Shown piece by piece: positions 1 to 7,138 of a stretch of DNA of 64,000 bases. Each line of letters starts with the position of its first letter. The stretch's first letter is position 1. Origin of the DNA: Acidobacteriaceae bacterium. GTDB taxonomy: Bacteria > Acidobacteriota > Terriglobia > Terriglobales > Acidobacteriaceae. The DNA lies in contig PLBY01000045.1 of NCBI GenBank assembly GCA_003134655.1, positions 206,322 to 270,321 of the forward strand, written 5' to 3'. The translations under genes and the position numbers were made by a program. The notes below the pieces were generated by a model. It worked only from the letters and a program-made list of their open reading frames with translations. It searched no databases and was not told where the DNA came from.

Positions 1-220
1 CCTCGCGATTCTTCGGCGGCGCCGTGGTTTCGAGCGAACGCAAAAGGCGGGTTGCGATCGCCGCGACTTCGTCGACTGCGGAGAGAAACGAGGCTTCGTT
101 CGACTTGGACGGTTTGTTAAAGCCAGTGATTTTTCGGACGAACTGCAGCGAGGCAGCGCGCACTTCGTCGTCGGTCACGGGCGGATCGAAGTTGAAGAGG
201 GTTTTGATATTTCTGCACAT
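1..220 (-). CDS. DUF2277 family protein, C-terminus off the left edge
   Basis: Reading the minus strand from the ATG at 220 gives a protein starting MCRNIKTLFNFDPPVTDDEV and continuing through a segment FVRKITGFNKPSKSNEA to TTAPPKNRE at the window edge. This matches the small DUF2277 family (usually 80-95 residues), whose N-terminus MCRNIKTLFNF and central GFNKPSK block are characteristic. About 73 residues are visible and only the last few are missing. Its function is unknown. It points away from infC, so the two genes are divergent and share the 221-417 spacer. Confidence 0.85.
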   Translation of the reverse strand, partial: MCRNIKTLFNFDPPVTDDEVRAASLQFVRKITGFNKPSKSNEASFLSAVDEVAAIATRLLRSLETTAPPKNRE

Positions 221-372
221 GATAAAAAGCCTCGCTTGTCTTTAGCTCCCACGCATCGGGCGGCCAAGACCTTATTTTCGCCCAAGCGGGATCGTATATG
301 GAATCCCCCGTCGGCAAAAATGCGGGCATGCCTCGGATCCACGGGAACCGACGGGCTCGCCGGGAATCCTCA

Positions 373-381
373 TGTTATAAT
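373..381 (+). promoter_or_regulatory. Extended -10 promoter candidate for infC
   Basis: TGTTATAAT at 373-381 is a perfect TATAAT preceded by the TGn of an extended -10 element. No good -35 is visible, which is normal for extended -10 promoters. Transcription would start near 388, leaving a leader of about 30 bases before the infC start at 418. Inferred from motif only. Confidence 0.55.
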
Positions 382-417
382 TCTTTATTCTCAGTCGCTT
401 AGACCACGGAGGACTGT

Positions 418-1041
418 ATCGATAAACGTTTTATCCGCACGAACGATCGTATCCGGGCGCGTGAAATCCGCGTGATTGACGACGAAGGGCAGCAGCTTGG
501 TATCATGCCGCCTTACGAAGCCATCAAAAAAGCCCGCGAAAAGAATCTGGACCTGGTTGAGATTTCGCCTACCGCGCAGCCTCCCGTGTGCCGCATCATG
601 GACTACGGGAAGTATCTCTACCAGCAGGAAAAAAAAGAGCGCGAAGCCAAGAAACACCAGAAAACGATCACCGTAAAAGAGGTCAAGTTCCGCATCAATG
701 TGGACGACCACGATTACGAGACGAAAAAGAATCACGTTCTGCGTTTTCTGGATGAAGGCGACAAGGTGAAGGCGACCATTTTCTTCCGCGGACGCGAGAT
801 GACGCGTACCGGGCTCGGCCGCCAGATTCTGGAACGGCTGATCAAAGACGTGGAACCGCACAGCATCGTGGAGTTTCGTCCCCGGCAAGAGGGGAACACG
901 CTGCACGCGATTCTGGCGCCGAAGAAGACGGAAAAGGAACGAGAGAAAGACAAGCAGAGGGAAGAGAAGCACAAGGCTGCGGTACAGAGTGCGCCGAGTG
1001 AAAGCGCTCCTCCGGCGCAGGTCGCCAAGCCCGCGTCGTAG
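418..1041 (+). CDS. infC: Translation initiation factor IF-3 (AUC start)
   Basis: IF-3 binds the 30S subunit, keeps subunits apart and checks start-codon fidelity. The protein shows the IF-3 N domain (RTNDRIRAREIRVIDDEGQQ), the lysine-rich linker near YQQEKKEREAKK, and the C domain (VKEVKFRINVDDHDYETK ... IVEFRPRQEG). The first conventional start in frame is GTG at 472, but it would remove the conserved N-terminal segment. The frame is closed upstream by TAG at 400. The only sensible start is ATC at 418, five bases after a GGAGG at 408-412, giving 207 residues. A rare start codon is the known basis of infC autoregulation in other bacteria (AUU in E. coli). The protein has a charged, Ala/Pro-rich C-terminal tail. 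First gene of infC-rpmI-rplT-pheS-pheT. Confidence 0.93.
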   Translation: MDKRFIRTNDRIRAREIRVIDDEGQQLGIMPPYEAIKKAREKNLDLVEISPTAQPPVCRIMDYGKYLYQQEKKEREAKKHQKTITVKEVKFRINVDDHDYETKKNHVLRFLDEGDKVKATIFFRGREMTRTGLGRQILERLIKDVEPHSIVEFRPRQEGNTLHAILAPKKTEKEREKDKQREEKHKAAVQSAPSESAPPAQVAKPAS

Positions 1042-1164
1042 GGAAGAAACGAATTGCAAGCTGCTCGAACAAGTCTCGCCTGAGCGGTCATCTGACATTC
1101 TGCGAGAATGAAATGAAACTGACAGCCGAGGGCTGAAAGCTGACGGCTGTTTTCTGAGGACTTT

Positions 1165-1362
1165 ATGCCGAAATTGAAAACGCACAAGGGCGCTGCCAAG
1201 CGCTTTAAGTTAACCGGGACGGGGAAGGTGAAGCGGGGGCGATCGCACCTGCGCCACATTCTGACGTCGAAGAGCAAGAAACGGAAACGGAATCTGGGAT
1301 CGCCGGCGCTCGTGAGCGATGGCGATAAGCGCAAAGTCAAGCGCATGATTCCGTACCAGTAG
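1165..1362 (+). CDS. rpmI: 50S ribosomal protein L35
   Basis: A 65-residue, highly basic protein beginning [20 protein letters not shown] and ending RMIPYQ, which is the complete L35 family pattern at the usual length. It is a structural protein of the large ribosomal subunit. It sits between infC and rplT, as in most bacteria. A small hairpin formed by ACAGCC...GGCTGT lies just upstream (about 1120-1150), in the infC-rpmI spacer. Confidence 0.97.
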   Translation: MPKLKTHKGAAKRFKLTGTGKVKRGRSHLRHILTSKSKKRKRNLGSPALVSDGDKRKVKRMIPYQ

Positions 1363-1367
1363 AAGTT

Positions 1368-1443
1368 TCCTTCGTGTATCTTAGTGTCCTTTGTGGTTGA
1401 TCAGAGCATTTTCACCACTAAGGACACGAAGTATCACGAAGGA
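1368..1443. repeat. Imperfect palindrome between rpmI and rplT
   Basis: The left arm begins TTCCTTCGTG at 1368 and the right arm ends CACGAAGGAA at 1443. The arms are about 31 bases each with a few mismatches. The arms contain the 9-mer theme (CACTAAGGA) that is tandemly repeated at 7038-7088 and 56927-56977, so this looks like a diverged, inverted member of that family. It would form a large hairpin in the mRNA ahead of rplT. Confidence 0.7.
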
Positions 1444-1559
1444 ATGCGGGCCGAGTTGCATATCGGCCTGCGGGCGCGTGAAGAGGCCAGAGATCGCCGC
1501 CATGGCGAATCGTCCTTGCCTCCAGCCGCCGGTAAGTGCAACTAAAAAAGGAGAACACC

Positions 1560-1925
1560 ATGCCTCGTGTAAAACGCGGAACCAAACGCCGCGCCAAACG
1601 CAAAAAAATATTAGACCGCGCAAGCGGGTATTTCCTCACTAAGTCGAAGCTGTACCGCTCGGCAAAAGAAGCGGTGGAGCGCGGACTGAAGTTTGCCTAC
1701 TCCGGACGCAAGCAGCGCAAGCGGCAGTACCGCTCGCTGTGGATCGTGCGCATCGGCGCCGCGGCCAAGCTGAACGGGATGAGCTACAACCAGTTCATTC
1801 ACGGCTTGAAGCTTGCGGGGATCGAACTGGACCGCAAGATTCTGGCGGACCTGGCGGTGAAAGATCCGGCGGGCTTTGCCAGCCTGACGACGCAGGCCAA
1901 GGGCGCGGTCGGCGGGGCAGCGTAG
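1560..1925 (+). CDS. rplT: 50S ribosomal protein L20
   Basis: L20 is an early-assembly protein of the large subunit that binds 23S rRNA. The 121-residue product begins [18 protein letters not shown] and contains [20 protein letters not shown] and [17 protein letters not shown], all diagnostic. The start at 1560 follows AAAAAAGGAGAACACC. An ATG at 1536 in the same frame lacks family support. The C-terminus is slightly extended and Ala/Gly-rich. L20 represses its own operon in E. coli and Bacillus; here the long rpmI-rplT spacer holds a hairpin repeat, and whether L20 binds it is unknown. Confidence 0.97.
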   Translation: MPRVKRGTKRRAKRKKILDRASGYFLTKSKLYRSAKEAVERGLKFAYSGRKQRKRQYRSLWIVRIGAAAKLNGMSYNQFIHGLKLAGIELDRKILADLAVKDPAGFASLTTQAKGAVGGAA

Positions 1926-1998
1926 AGACGGCTTCCGGCGCTCGGCTTCCGGCTTCCGGCACAGCTGGCTCTCATTTCGTATCGTCATCCATTAGCTT

Positions 1999-2081
1999 TG
2001 TCATTCTGAGCGAAGCGAAGAACTTGTTCGCGGTCGAGTTGCATAGGTCCTTCGCGCAAAAGACGCGCTCAGGATGACAAG
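1999..2081. repeat. Long GTCAT...ATGAC palindromic repeat, copy 1
   Basis: TGTCATTCTGAGCG at 1999 is the inverted counterpart of CGCTCAGGATGACA ending near 2080. Between them are shorter inner inverted segments (GAAGCGAAGAA against TTCGCGCAA). The same outer ends appear at 28278-28413 and 40782-40870. It fills the rplT-pheS spacer. Confidence 0.75.
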
Positions 2082-2114
2082 GCGTAATCTCAGACAACGG
2101 TCGTCCAGGTCATC

Positions 2115-3230
2115 GTGGCATACACCGTTCCCAAACTGACTGACTATTCGGCGGCGGCGCTGGAGAAAGCTGCGCGCGAGTGCGTTGGTGCGTGTACGGG
2201 AGAGGCTGCCGAGGTTCGCAATGACGCGGAACTGAAAGCGTTTCGCGACCGGTGGATGGCGCGGAAGAACGGGATCCTCACACAGATTAACGATCTGTGG
2301 CTGAAGGGCGCGCCGAAAGAAGCGAAGCGCGAGGCCGGGATTCGCGTCAACGAATTGAAGGCTCGGATTACGGAACTCGTCGAAGGCGCTCACGTCGCGG
2401 GCTCCGGCGGGGATTCGCTTGTGGCTGAGCGCGTTGATATTTCGCTTCCTGGGGTGCGGCGTCCGATTGGGGCGGAGCATCCGGTGATGCGGACGTGGCG
2501 CGAGATTGTTGGTGTCTTCCAGAAACTTGGGTACTCCGTCGCTGAAGGACCCGTTGTCGAGACGGACTACTACAACTTCGAGGCGCTGAATTTTCCTCCG
2601 AACCATCCGGCGCGGGATACGCAGGATACGCTATTCATCGCGGGGCAGCAGTCGAAGCCGCAGCGTGAGCGGCTGTTGCTGCGCACGCATACTTCTCCGG
2701 TGCAGATTCGGACCATGGAGAAGATGCGTCCGCCGATTCGCATCGTGATTCCGGGCACGGTGCATCGCAACGATCCTCCGGATGCGAGCCATTCACCGAT
2801 GTTTCATCAGATCGAAGGGCTCGCCGTCGACACCAACATTACATTTGGGGATTTGAAGGGGACGCTCGATCATGCCATGAAGGCGCTGTTCGGGTCGTCG
2901 GTCAAGACGCATTTTCGGCCGTCGTTCTTTCCTTTCACAGAGCCGAGCGCGGAATTGTATGTCACGTGCTTCATTTGCGGTGGGAGCGGGAAGCGGGGGG
3001 CGGACCCGTGCCGTCCATGCAAGCAGAGTGGGTGGATCGAAGTGCTGGGATGCGGGATGGTCGATCCCAATGTGTTTGAGTTTGTGAAGGACAACGGGTA
3101 TGACCCGAAGAAGGTTTCTGGATTTGCGTTTGGCATGGGCGTGGACCGGCTGGCTCTGCTGAAGTATGGCGTGGATGATTTGCAGTACTTCTTTCAGGGG
3201 GATGTGCGGTTCTTGCAGCAGTTTGGATAG
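2115..3230 (+). CDS. pheS: Phenylalanine--tRNA ligase alpha subunit
   Basis: PheS carries the class II catalytic core that activates phenylalanine and works as an alpha2-beta2 enzyme with PheT. The 371-residue product has the N-terminal coiled-coil region (about 1-100), motif 1 near HPVMRTWREIVGVF, motif 2 (RTHTSPVQIR and GTVHRNDPPDASHSPMFHQ) and motif 3 (GFAFGMGVDRLALLKYG). The CFICGG and CRPCKQSGW cysteine pairs are normal for bacterial PheS. The start is GTG at 2115; no ATG lies upstream in frame at a plausible distance. It is separated from pheT by an 84-base spacer containing an inverted repeat. Confidence 0.96.
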   Translation: MAYTVPKLTDYSAAALEKAARECVGACTGEAAEVRNDAELKAFRDRWMARKNGILTQINDLWLKGAPKEAKREAGIRVNELKARITELVEGAHVAGSGGDSLVAERVDISLPGVRRPIGAEHPVMRTWREIVGVFQKLGYSVAEGPVVETDYYNFEALNFPPNHPARDTQDTLFIAGQQSKPQRERLLLRTHTSPVQIRTMEKMRPPIRIVIPGTVHRNDPPDASHSPMFHQIEGLAVDTNITFGDLKGTLDHAMKALFGSSVKTHFRPSFFPFTEPSAELYVTCFICGGSGKRGADPCRPCKQSGWIEVLGCGMVDPNVFEFVKDNGYDPKKVSGFAFGMGVDRLALLKYGVDDLQYFFQGDVRFLQQFG

Positions 3231-3312
3231 AGCTTCTAGCTGCTAGCTCCTAGCTTCCAGCTCTTTCGAGAGTTAGATGGCTAGTCGCTAGGAGCTAGAA
3301 GCTAGAAGCTTC
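3231..3312. repeat. CTAG-rich inverted repeat between pheS and pheT
   Basis: AGCTTCTAGCTGCTAGCTCC beginning at about 3231 is mirrored by GGAGCTAGAAGCTAGAAGCT ending near 3310. The 3' arm ends about five bases before the pheT ATG, so a hairpin would sit at its ribosome-binding site. No other strong Shine-Dalgarno is visible for pheT. Confidence 0.7.
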
Positions 3313-3314
3313 GC

Positions 3315-5489
3315 ATGAAACTTTCTCCACAATGGATTCGCGACTTCGTTGATCTCGCGGTCGACGACCGGCGGCTTGCTGAGGACTTGACCAATGTTGG
3401 GATTTCGGTCGAGGGAATCAGCGGGAGCGGCTCTGACACCGTGTTTGAGATGGAGATTGGGACGAATCGTCCTGACGCCATGAATCATTACGGCGTGGCG
3501 CGGGAGGCGGCGGCGATTTACGGTCTGCCGCTGAAAGCGCTTTCAGCTTTCAGCTTTCAGCTCTCAGCCACAGCGGCTAAAGCCGCGATATCTGAGGGGA
3601 ACGGCGACGCGGCCCTAAAGGGCCGCTCTTCCACTAACAGCTCGTCCACCAACAGTTCGTCCACGAGCACGGCTGAGGCCACGCCATTCCCGATCACTGT
3701 CGAGGAGCCTGCGCTTTGTCCTCGATTCTCGGCGAGGGTGATTCGCGGGACGGGCATCAAACCTTCCCCTGAGAAGATTGCGCACCGGTTGCAACTGCTC
3801 GATCAGCGGCCGATTTCAAATGCCGTCGACGCTACCAATTATGTTCTGTGGGAGATGGGCAAGCCTACGCACGTGTTCGATATGGACCTGCTTGAGGGCG
3901 GCAAGATTATCGTGCGGAAGGCGCGGGACGGCGAGATGCTGAAGACTCTCGACGGAGTGGAACGCAAGCTGACTTCAGAAGATCTCGTCGTCTGCGATGC
4001 GAAGAAGCCCGTGGGGCTGGCGGGAGTGATGGGCGGGTACGACACGATGATTACGGAGAAGACGCGGAACATCGTGATTGAGTCGGCGTGGTGGGATCCG
4101 GGGATTGTGCGGAAGATGTCGCGGCGGCATGGGATTCATACCGATGCGTCGCACCGGTTCGAGCGCGGGGCGGATTTCGAGTCGACTGTGCTGTCTTGCG
4201 ATCTTGTGGCGCAGATGATTCTGGAATCGGGTGGCGGGGAGCTGGTTGGCGATGTGGTTGATGTGGTCTCGAAGCGGATGGACCAGGCTCCAGTGGTGCT
4301 GCATGTGAGCGACGTGAGGCGCATTCTGGGCGGGAGTCTGGACTCAGGGCTGATCTATCAACTGCTGAAGCGGCTGGGCTTTTCGCTGATTCCAGAGGGA
4401 CAGAGTGACGCGCAGTTCCGCGTGCATATCCCTAGCTGGCGGTTGGATGTGGAACGCGAGATCGATGTGATCGAAGAGATCGCGCGACTGCACGGGTACG
4501 ACAAATTTGAGAACACGCTGCCGGCGTTCAGCGGCGCCGTGGTCGAATTGCCGCACGCGGCGATGGATGCGACTTTGCGCGAGCGGGCCCTGGCGCTGGG
4601 ATACAACGAGGCTTTGTCGTCGACCTTCATTTCGCATGCCGACGCGGAGAAGTTTTCATCGGCGAAGGTTCTGGAGTTGGAGAATCCTTTGAGCGAAGAG
4701 GCCTCTGTGATGCGGACTTCGCTGGCTCCGGGCATGCTCGATATGCTGGCATGGAATTTGAATCGCGATGTGGCGGAGGCGCGGCTATTCGAGATCGCCA
4801 ACGTGTATGAGTTGTCGGGCGAGACTCGGGTAGAACCGAGGCGCGCTTGTTTGGGCGCTACAGCGGCGGCCGTGCGCGGATCGCTGCCTGCGGGTGGCGC
4901 GCTCGATGTAAGCAAGGGCGAGCATGCGGCGGCGACGGAAACTTTTCGCGGATTCAAGGGCGATGTGGAGAATCTGCTGGCGGCGTTTGCCGGCGATGTG
5001 AGTTATGACCGGGAGACGGCGGATTATTTTCATCCGGGGCGGTCGGCGCGGGCGCTGGTGAATGGCGCGGTGGTGGCGCAGTTTGGGCAGGTCCATCCGG
5101 AAGTGGCGGGGGCGCGGAAGCTGCGGCAGGATGTGTTTCTGGCTGAGATTGATCTGGAGCAGTTGTACACGGTTGGGCTGCGGACGGTGAAGTTCACCCC
5201 GCTCGGGAAGTATCCGGCGGTGGAGCGGGATTTCTCGTTTGTGTTTGGCGATGAGGTTTCGTTCGAAGAGATGCGAGCGGCGGTCACGGGATTGAGCATC
5301 GCGGAGTTGCGGGAGTTCCGTCCGGTGGAGATTTTTCGTGGCGGGTCGATTGCGGCCGGGAAGTATTCTGCGTTGTTGCGGGTGCGGTTTCAGTCGGATG
5401 AGAGGACGCTGCGCGAGGATGAAGTGGTGCAGTGGTCGGGGAAGGTTGTGGCTGCGCTCGCGGGGCTGGGCGGGGTGCAGAGGGTTTAG
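3315..5489 (+). CDS. pheT: Phenylalanine--tRNA ligase beta subunit, lacks tRNA-binding OB domain
   Basis: PheT is the structural and editing partner of PheS. The N-terminus MKLSPQWIRDFVDLAVDD is standard. It then jumps from VGISVEG directly to TVFEMEIGTNRPDAMNHYGVAREAAAI, so the roughly 110-residue EMAP-like OB domain normally found between these blocks is absent. The B3/B4 editing region, B5 (VLHVSDVRRILGG ... RLHGYDKFENTLP), the catalytic-like core and the C-terminal anticodon-binding FDX domain (KYPAVERDFSFVFGDE) are present. Length is 724 residues against about 800 in the family. Residues about 76-118 are a low-complexity insert (AAKAAISEGNGDAALKG, then SSTNSSSTNSSSTSTAE) coded by repeat DNA at 3575-3680. 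Confidence 0.95.
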   Translation: MKLSPQWIRDFVDLAVDDRRLAEDLTNVGISVEGISGSGSDTVFEMEIGTNRPDAMNHYGVAREAAAIYGLPLKALSAFSFQLSATAAKAAISEGNGDAALKGRSSTNSSSTNSSSTSTAEATPFPITVEEPALCPRFSARVIRGTGIKPSPEKIAHRLQLLDQRPISNAVDATNYVLWEMGKPTHVFDMDLLEGGKIIVRKARDGEMLKTLDGVERKLTSEDLVVCDAKKPVGLAGVMGGYDTMITEKTRNIVIESAWWDPGIVRKMSRRHGIHTDASHRFERGADFESTVLSCDLVAQMILESGGGELVGDVVDVVSKRMDQAPVVLHVSDVRRILGGSLDSGLIYQLLKRLGFSLIPEGQSDAQFRVHIPSWRLDVEREIDVIEEIARLHGYDKFENTLPAFSGAVVELPHAAMDATLRERALALGYNEALSSTFISHADAEKFSSAKVLELENPLSEEASVMRTSLAPGMLDMLAWNLNRDVAEARLFEIANVYELSGETRVEPRRACLGATAAAVRGSLPAGGALDVSKGEHAAATETFRGFKGDVENLLAAFAGDVSYDRETADYFHPGRSARALVNGAVVAQFGQVHPEVAGARKLRQDVFLAEIDLEQLYTVGLRTVKFTPLGKYPAVERDFSFVFGDEVSFEEMRAAVTGLSIAELREFRPVEIFRGGSIAAGKYSALLRVRFQSDERTLREDEVVQWSGKVVAALAGLGGVQRV
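3575..3640. repeat. Hairpin repeat inside pheT
   Basis: AGCGGCTAAAGCCGC and GCGGCCCTAAAGGGCCGC are two hairpins of the CTAAAG type seen in the intergenic copies at 5506-5576 and 38240-38317. Here they are read through in frame by pheT. An adjacent serine/threonine-coding tract (to about 3680) has short direct repeats (AACAGCTCGTCCACC, AACAGTTCGTCCACG). Confidence 0.75.
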
Positions 5490-5505
5490 CGAGTCGGGGG
5501 ATGTA

Positions 5506-5576
5506 CCTCAGGGGCTAAAGCCAGGATTCATATTTGAGTCCAGATCGCAGCGCTGAAAGCGCTGCGCCACCCAAAA
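5506..5576. repeat. CTAAAGC/GCAGCGCT hairpin element downstream of pheT
   Basis: This copy has a first hairpin (CAGGGGCTAAAGCCAGG) and a second perfect one, GCAGCGCT (5547-5554) with AGCGCTGC (5558-5565), followed by GCCACCCAAAA. The same two-hairpin layout and tail recur at 16943-17016 and 38240-38317. Confidence 0.85.
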
Positions 5577-5722
5577 GCAGTTCTCCCTGCCGCCACCAAG
5601 AGCAATATTCACTGCCGCCACCAAGAACTAGAGCACTGAGAGCGATTTTCACTGGCCCGCCACCTGAGAGCAGTCTTCACTAACGCCACCAAATATTCAC
5701 TGGCACCTGCTCAGTGCACTGG
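5577..5722. repeat. Degenerate tandem repeat, TTCACTGCCGCCACC unit
   Basis: About four to five degenerate copies of a roughly 30-base unit (variants of TTCACTGCCGCCACCAAGAG, separated by GAGCA/GAGAGC) fill the space between pheT and the convergent oxidase gene. No open frame or promoter was recognised. Confidence 0.6.
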
Positions 5723-5728
5723 CTTCGA

Positions 5729-6924
5729 TCACTTTTCCAGGATCGACGCGTCCAGCTCTCGCACCGAGCGAAAGCCGCTTAGGCCCATGGTGAGATCCAG
5801 GTCGGCCAGGAAATTCTGCAATACGTCACGCACACCTTGTTCCCCCGCAATGGCTAAACTCCAGACATAGAGACGTGCCAGCAGAACGGCGCGCGCGCCG
5901 AGGGCCAGGGCCTTGATTGCGTCGGATCCGTAGCGAATGCCGCTGTCGAACAGAATTGGGATCTTCTGTTGGATTGCTGCGGCGACTGCCGGGAGTGCAT
6001 CGAGCGCTGCGATGGCTCCGTCGACTTGGCGGCCGCCGTGGTTGGAGACGATGATGGCATCGACACCGTGGTCGAGCGCGAGGCGGGCGTCGTCGGGGTG
6101 GAGGATTCCTTTCAGCACGATCGGCAACTTTGTTTGGCGGCGGAGCCATGAGAGATCGGTCCACGTCAAAGCAGTGTTCGAGAACAACCCGGCCCAGAGG
6201 CGAATCGCCGCGGCGGGATCGGCGGCCGGGGGCTGCGGGAGACGCGAGCAGAAGACCGGATCGGTGAAGTAGTTGGCGAGTCCGTCGCCGAGGAGGAATG
6301 GAAGATAAGGATGCTGGAGGTCGCGTTCGCGCCATCCCAGCATGGCGGTGTCGAGGGTGACGACGAGAGCGGAGTAGCCTGACTTTCCGCGCGCTGCAAC
6401 AGGCTAGTCGTCAGTTCGTGATCTTTGCCCCAGTAGAGTTGGAACCAGCGCGGGACGCCAGCCATGGCTTGCGCAACTTCTTCGATGGGGCGGGAAGAAA
6501 CGGTGCTGAGAACGAAGGGGATGCCGAGCGATGCGGCGGCGCGGCCGACAGCAACTTCCGCATCCGGATGAATGATGTTTTGCACGCCGACGGGGCCCAG
6601 CAAAATTGGCGCGGGCAGAGTCTGGCCGAAGAGTTCGACGGTGAGGTCGCGCTCGGAAACGTCGCGCAGCATGCGAGGGACGATCCGCCAGCGATCGAAG
6701 GCGGCGAGATTCGCGCGGGCGGTGCGTTCCCCGGAGGCGCTTCCGGCGACGTAGTCATAGGCCTGCTGGGAGAGAACTTCAGCTGCTTTCTTTTCAGGCT
6801 GCGCGAGTGGAATGGGGATGGAGAGTCTCTTCCCTGCGAGGCCGAGTTGGTAGATCTCGAACTGGCGCTGCATACCGGGACTGGCGGCGTTGGAGTTAGG
6901 GATAGAGTGGGGCGAATCGGGCAT
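5729..6924 (-). pseudogene. FMN-dependent alpha-hydroxy-acid dehydrogenase, frameshifted
   Basis: Two overlapping frames together make one protein of about 398 residues. The first (from ATG 6924) runs through VPRMLRDVSERDLTVELFGQ, PILLGPVGVQNIIHPD and [22 protein letters not shown]. The second continues at [10 protein letters not shown] and includes [21 protein letters not shown], the active-site block [10 protein letters not shown] and [19 protein letters not shown]. This is the lactate/glycolate oxidase family, which oxidises 2-hydroxy acids with FMN. The frame breaks at about 6381-6382, where one base appears to be missing after GCCTG on the plus strand. Everything else, including the catalytic His and FMN-binding residues, is intact, so this is either a very recent pseudogene or a sequencing error. 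A GAGGA lies just upstream of the start. Confidence 0.85.
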
Positions 6925-6989
6925 GGGCTTCCTCGGGCCTTATGAGCGGGGATCATTCTATACGGGTGCGAGTTCCCCCGACGCAAAAT

Positions 6990-7030
6990 CCCCACTTCTG
7001 CCACAAAGAACGTGGCAGAAATGGGGCACC
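6990..7030. repeat. CCCCACTTCT...AGAAATGGGG hairpin, copy 1
   Basis: CCCCACTTCTGCCAC (6990-7004) pairs with GTGGCAGAAATGGGG (7012-7026) at 14 of 15 positions, followed by CACCC. A second copy at 28524-28560 has the same outer arms and a different inner stem, showing compensatory change in the inner pairs. Confidence 0.85.
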
Positions 7031-7037
7031 CGGACTA

Positions 7038-7088
7038 AACCACAGAGGACACTGAGGACACTGAGGACACTGAGGACACTGAGGAAAG
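7038..7088. repeat. Tandem 9-mer repeat (ACACTGAGG)
   Basis: ACCACAGAGG is followed by about five units of ACACTGAGG. A near-identical block with ACACAGAGG units lies at 56927-56977. It sits in the leader of the EAL-HDOD gene, about 50 bases before its start. Confidence 0.85.
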
Positions 7089-7138
7089 CCACTTCTTTGC
7101 GGGCTTTAGTTTTTCGCTTTGCTGCCGATAGGAAAGAC

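Noticed and set aside
7038..7088. CRISPR-like array
   Set aside because: The unit is nine bases without unique spacers, so it is a simple tandem repeat.
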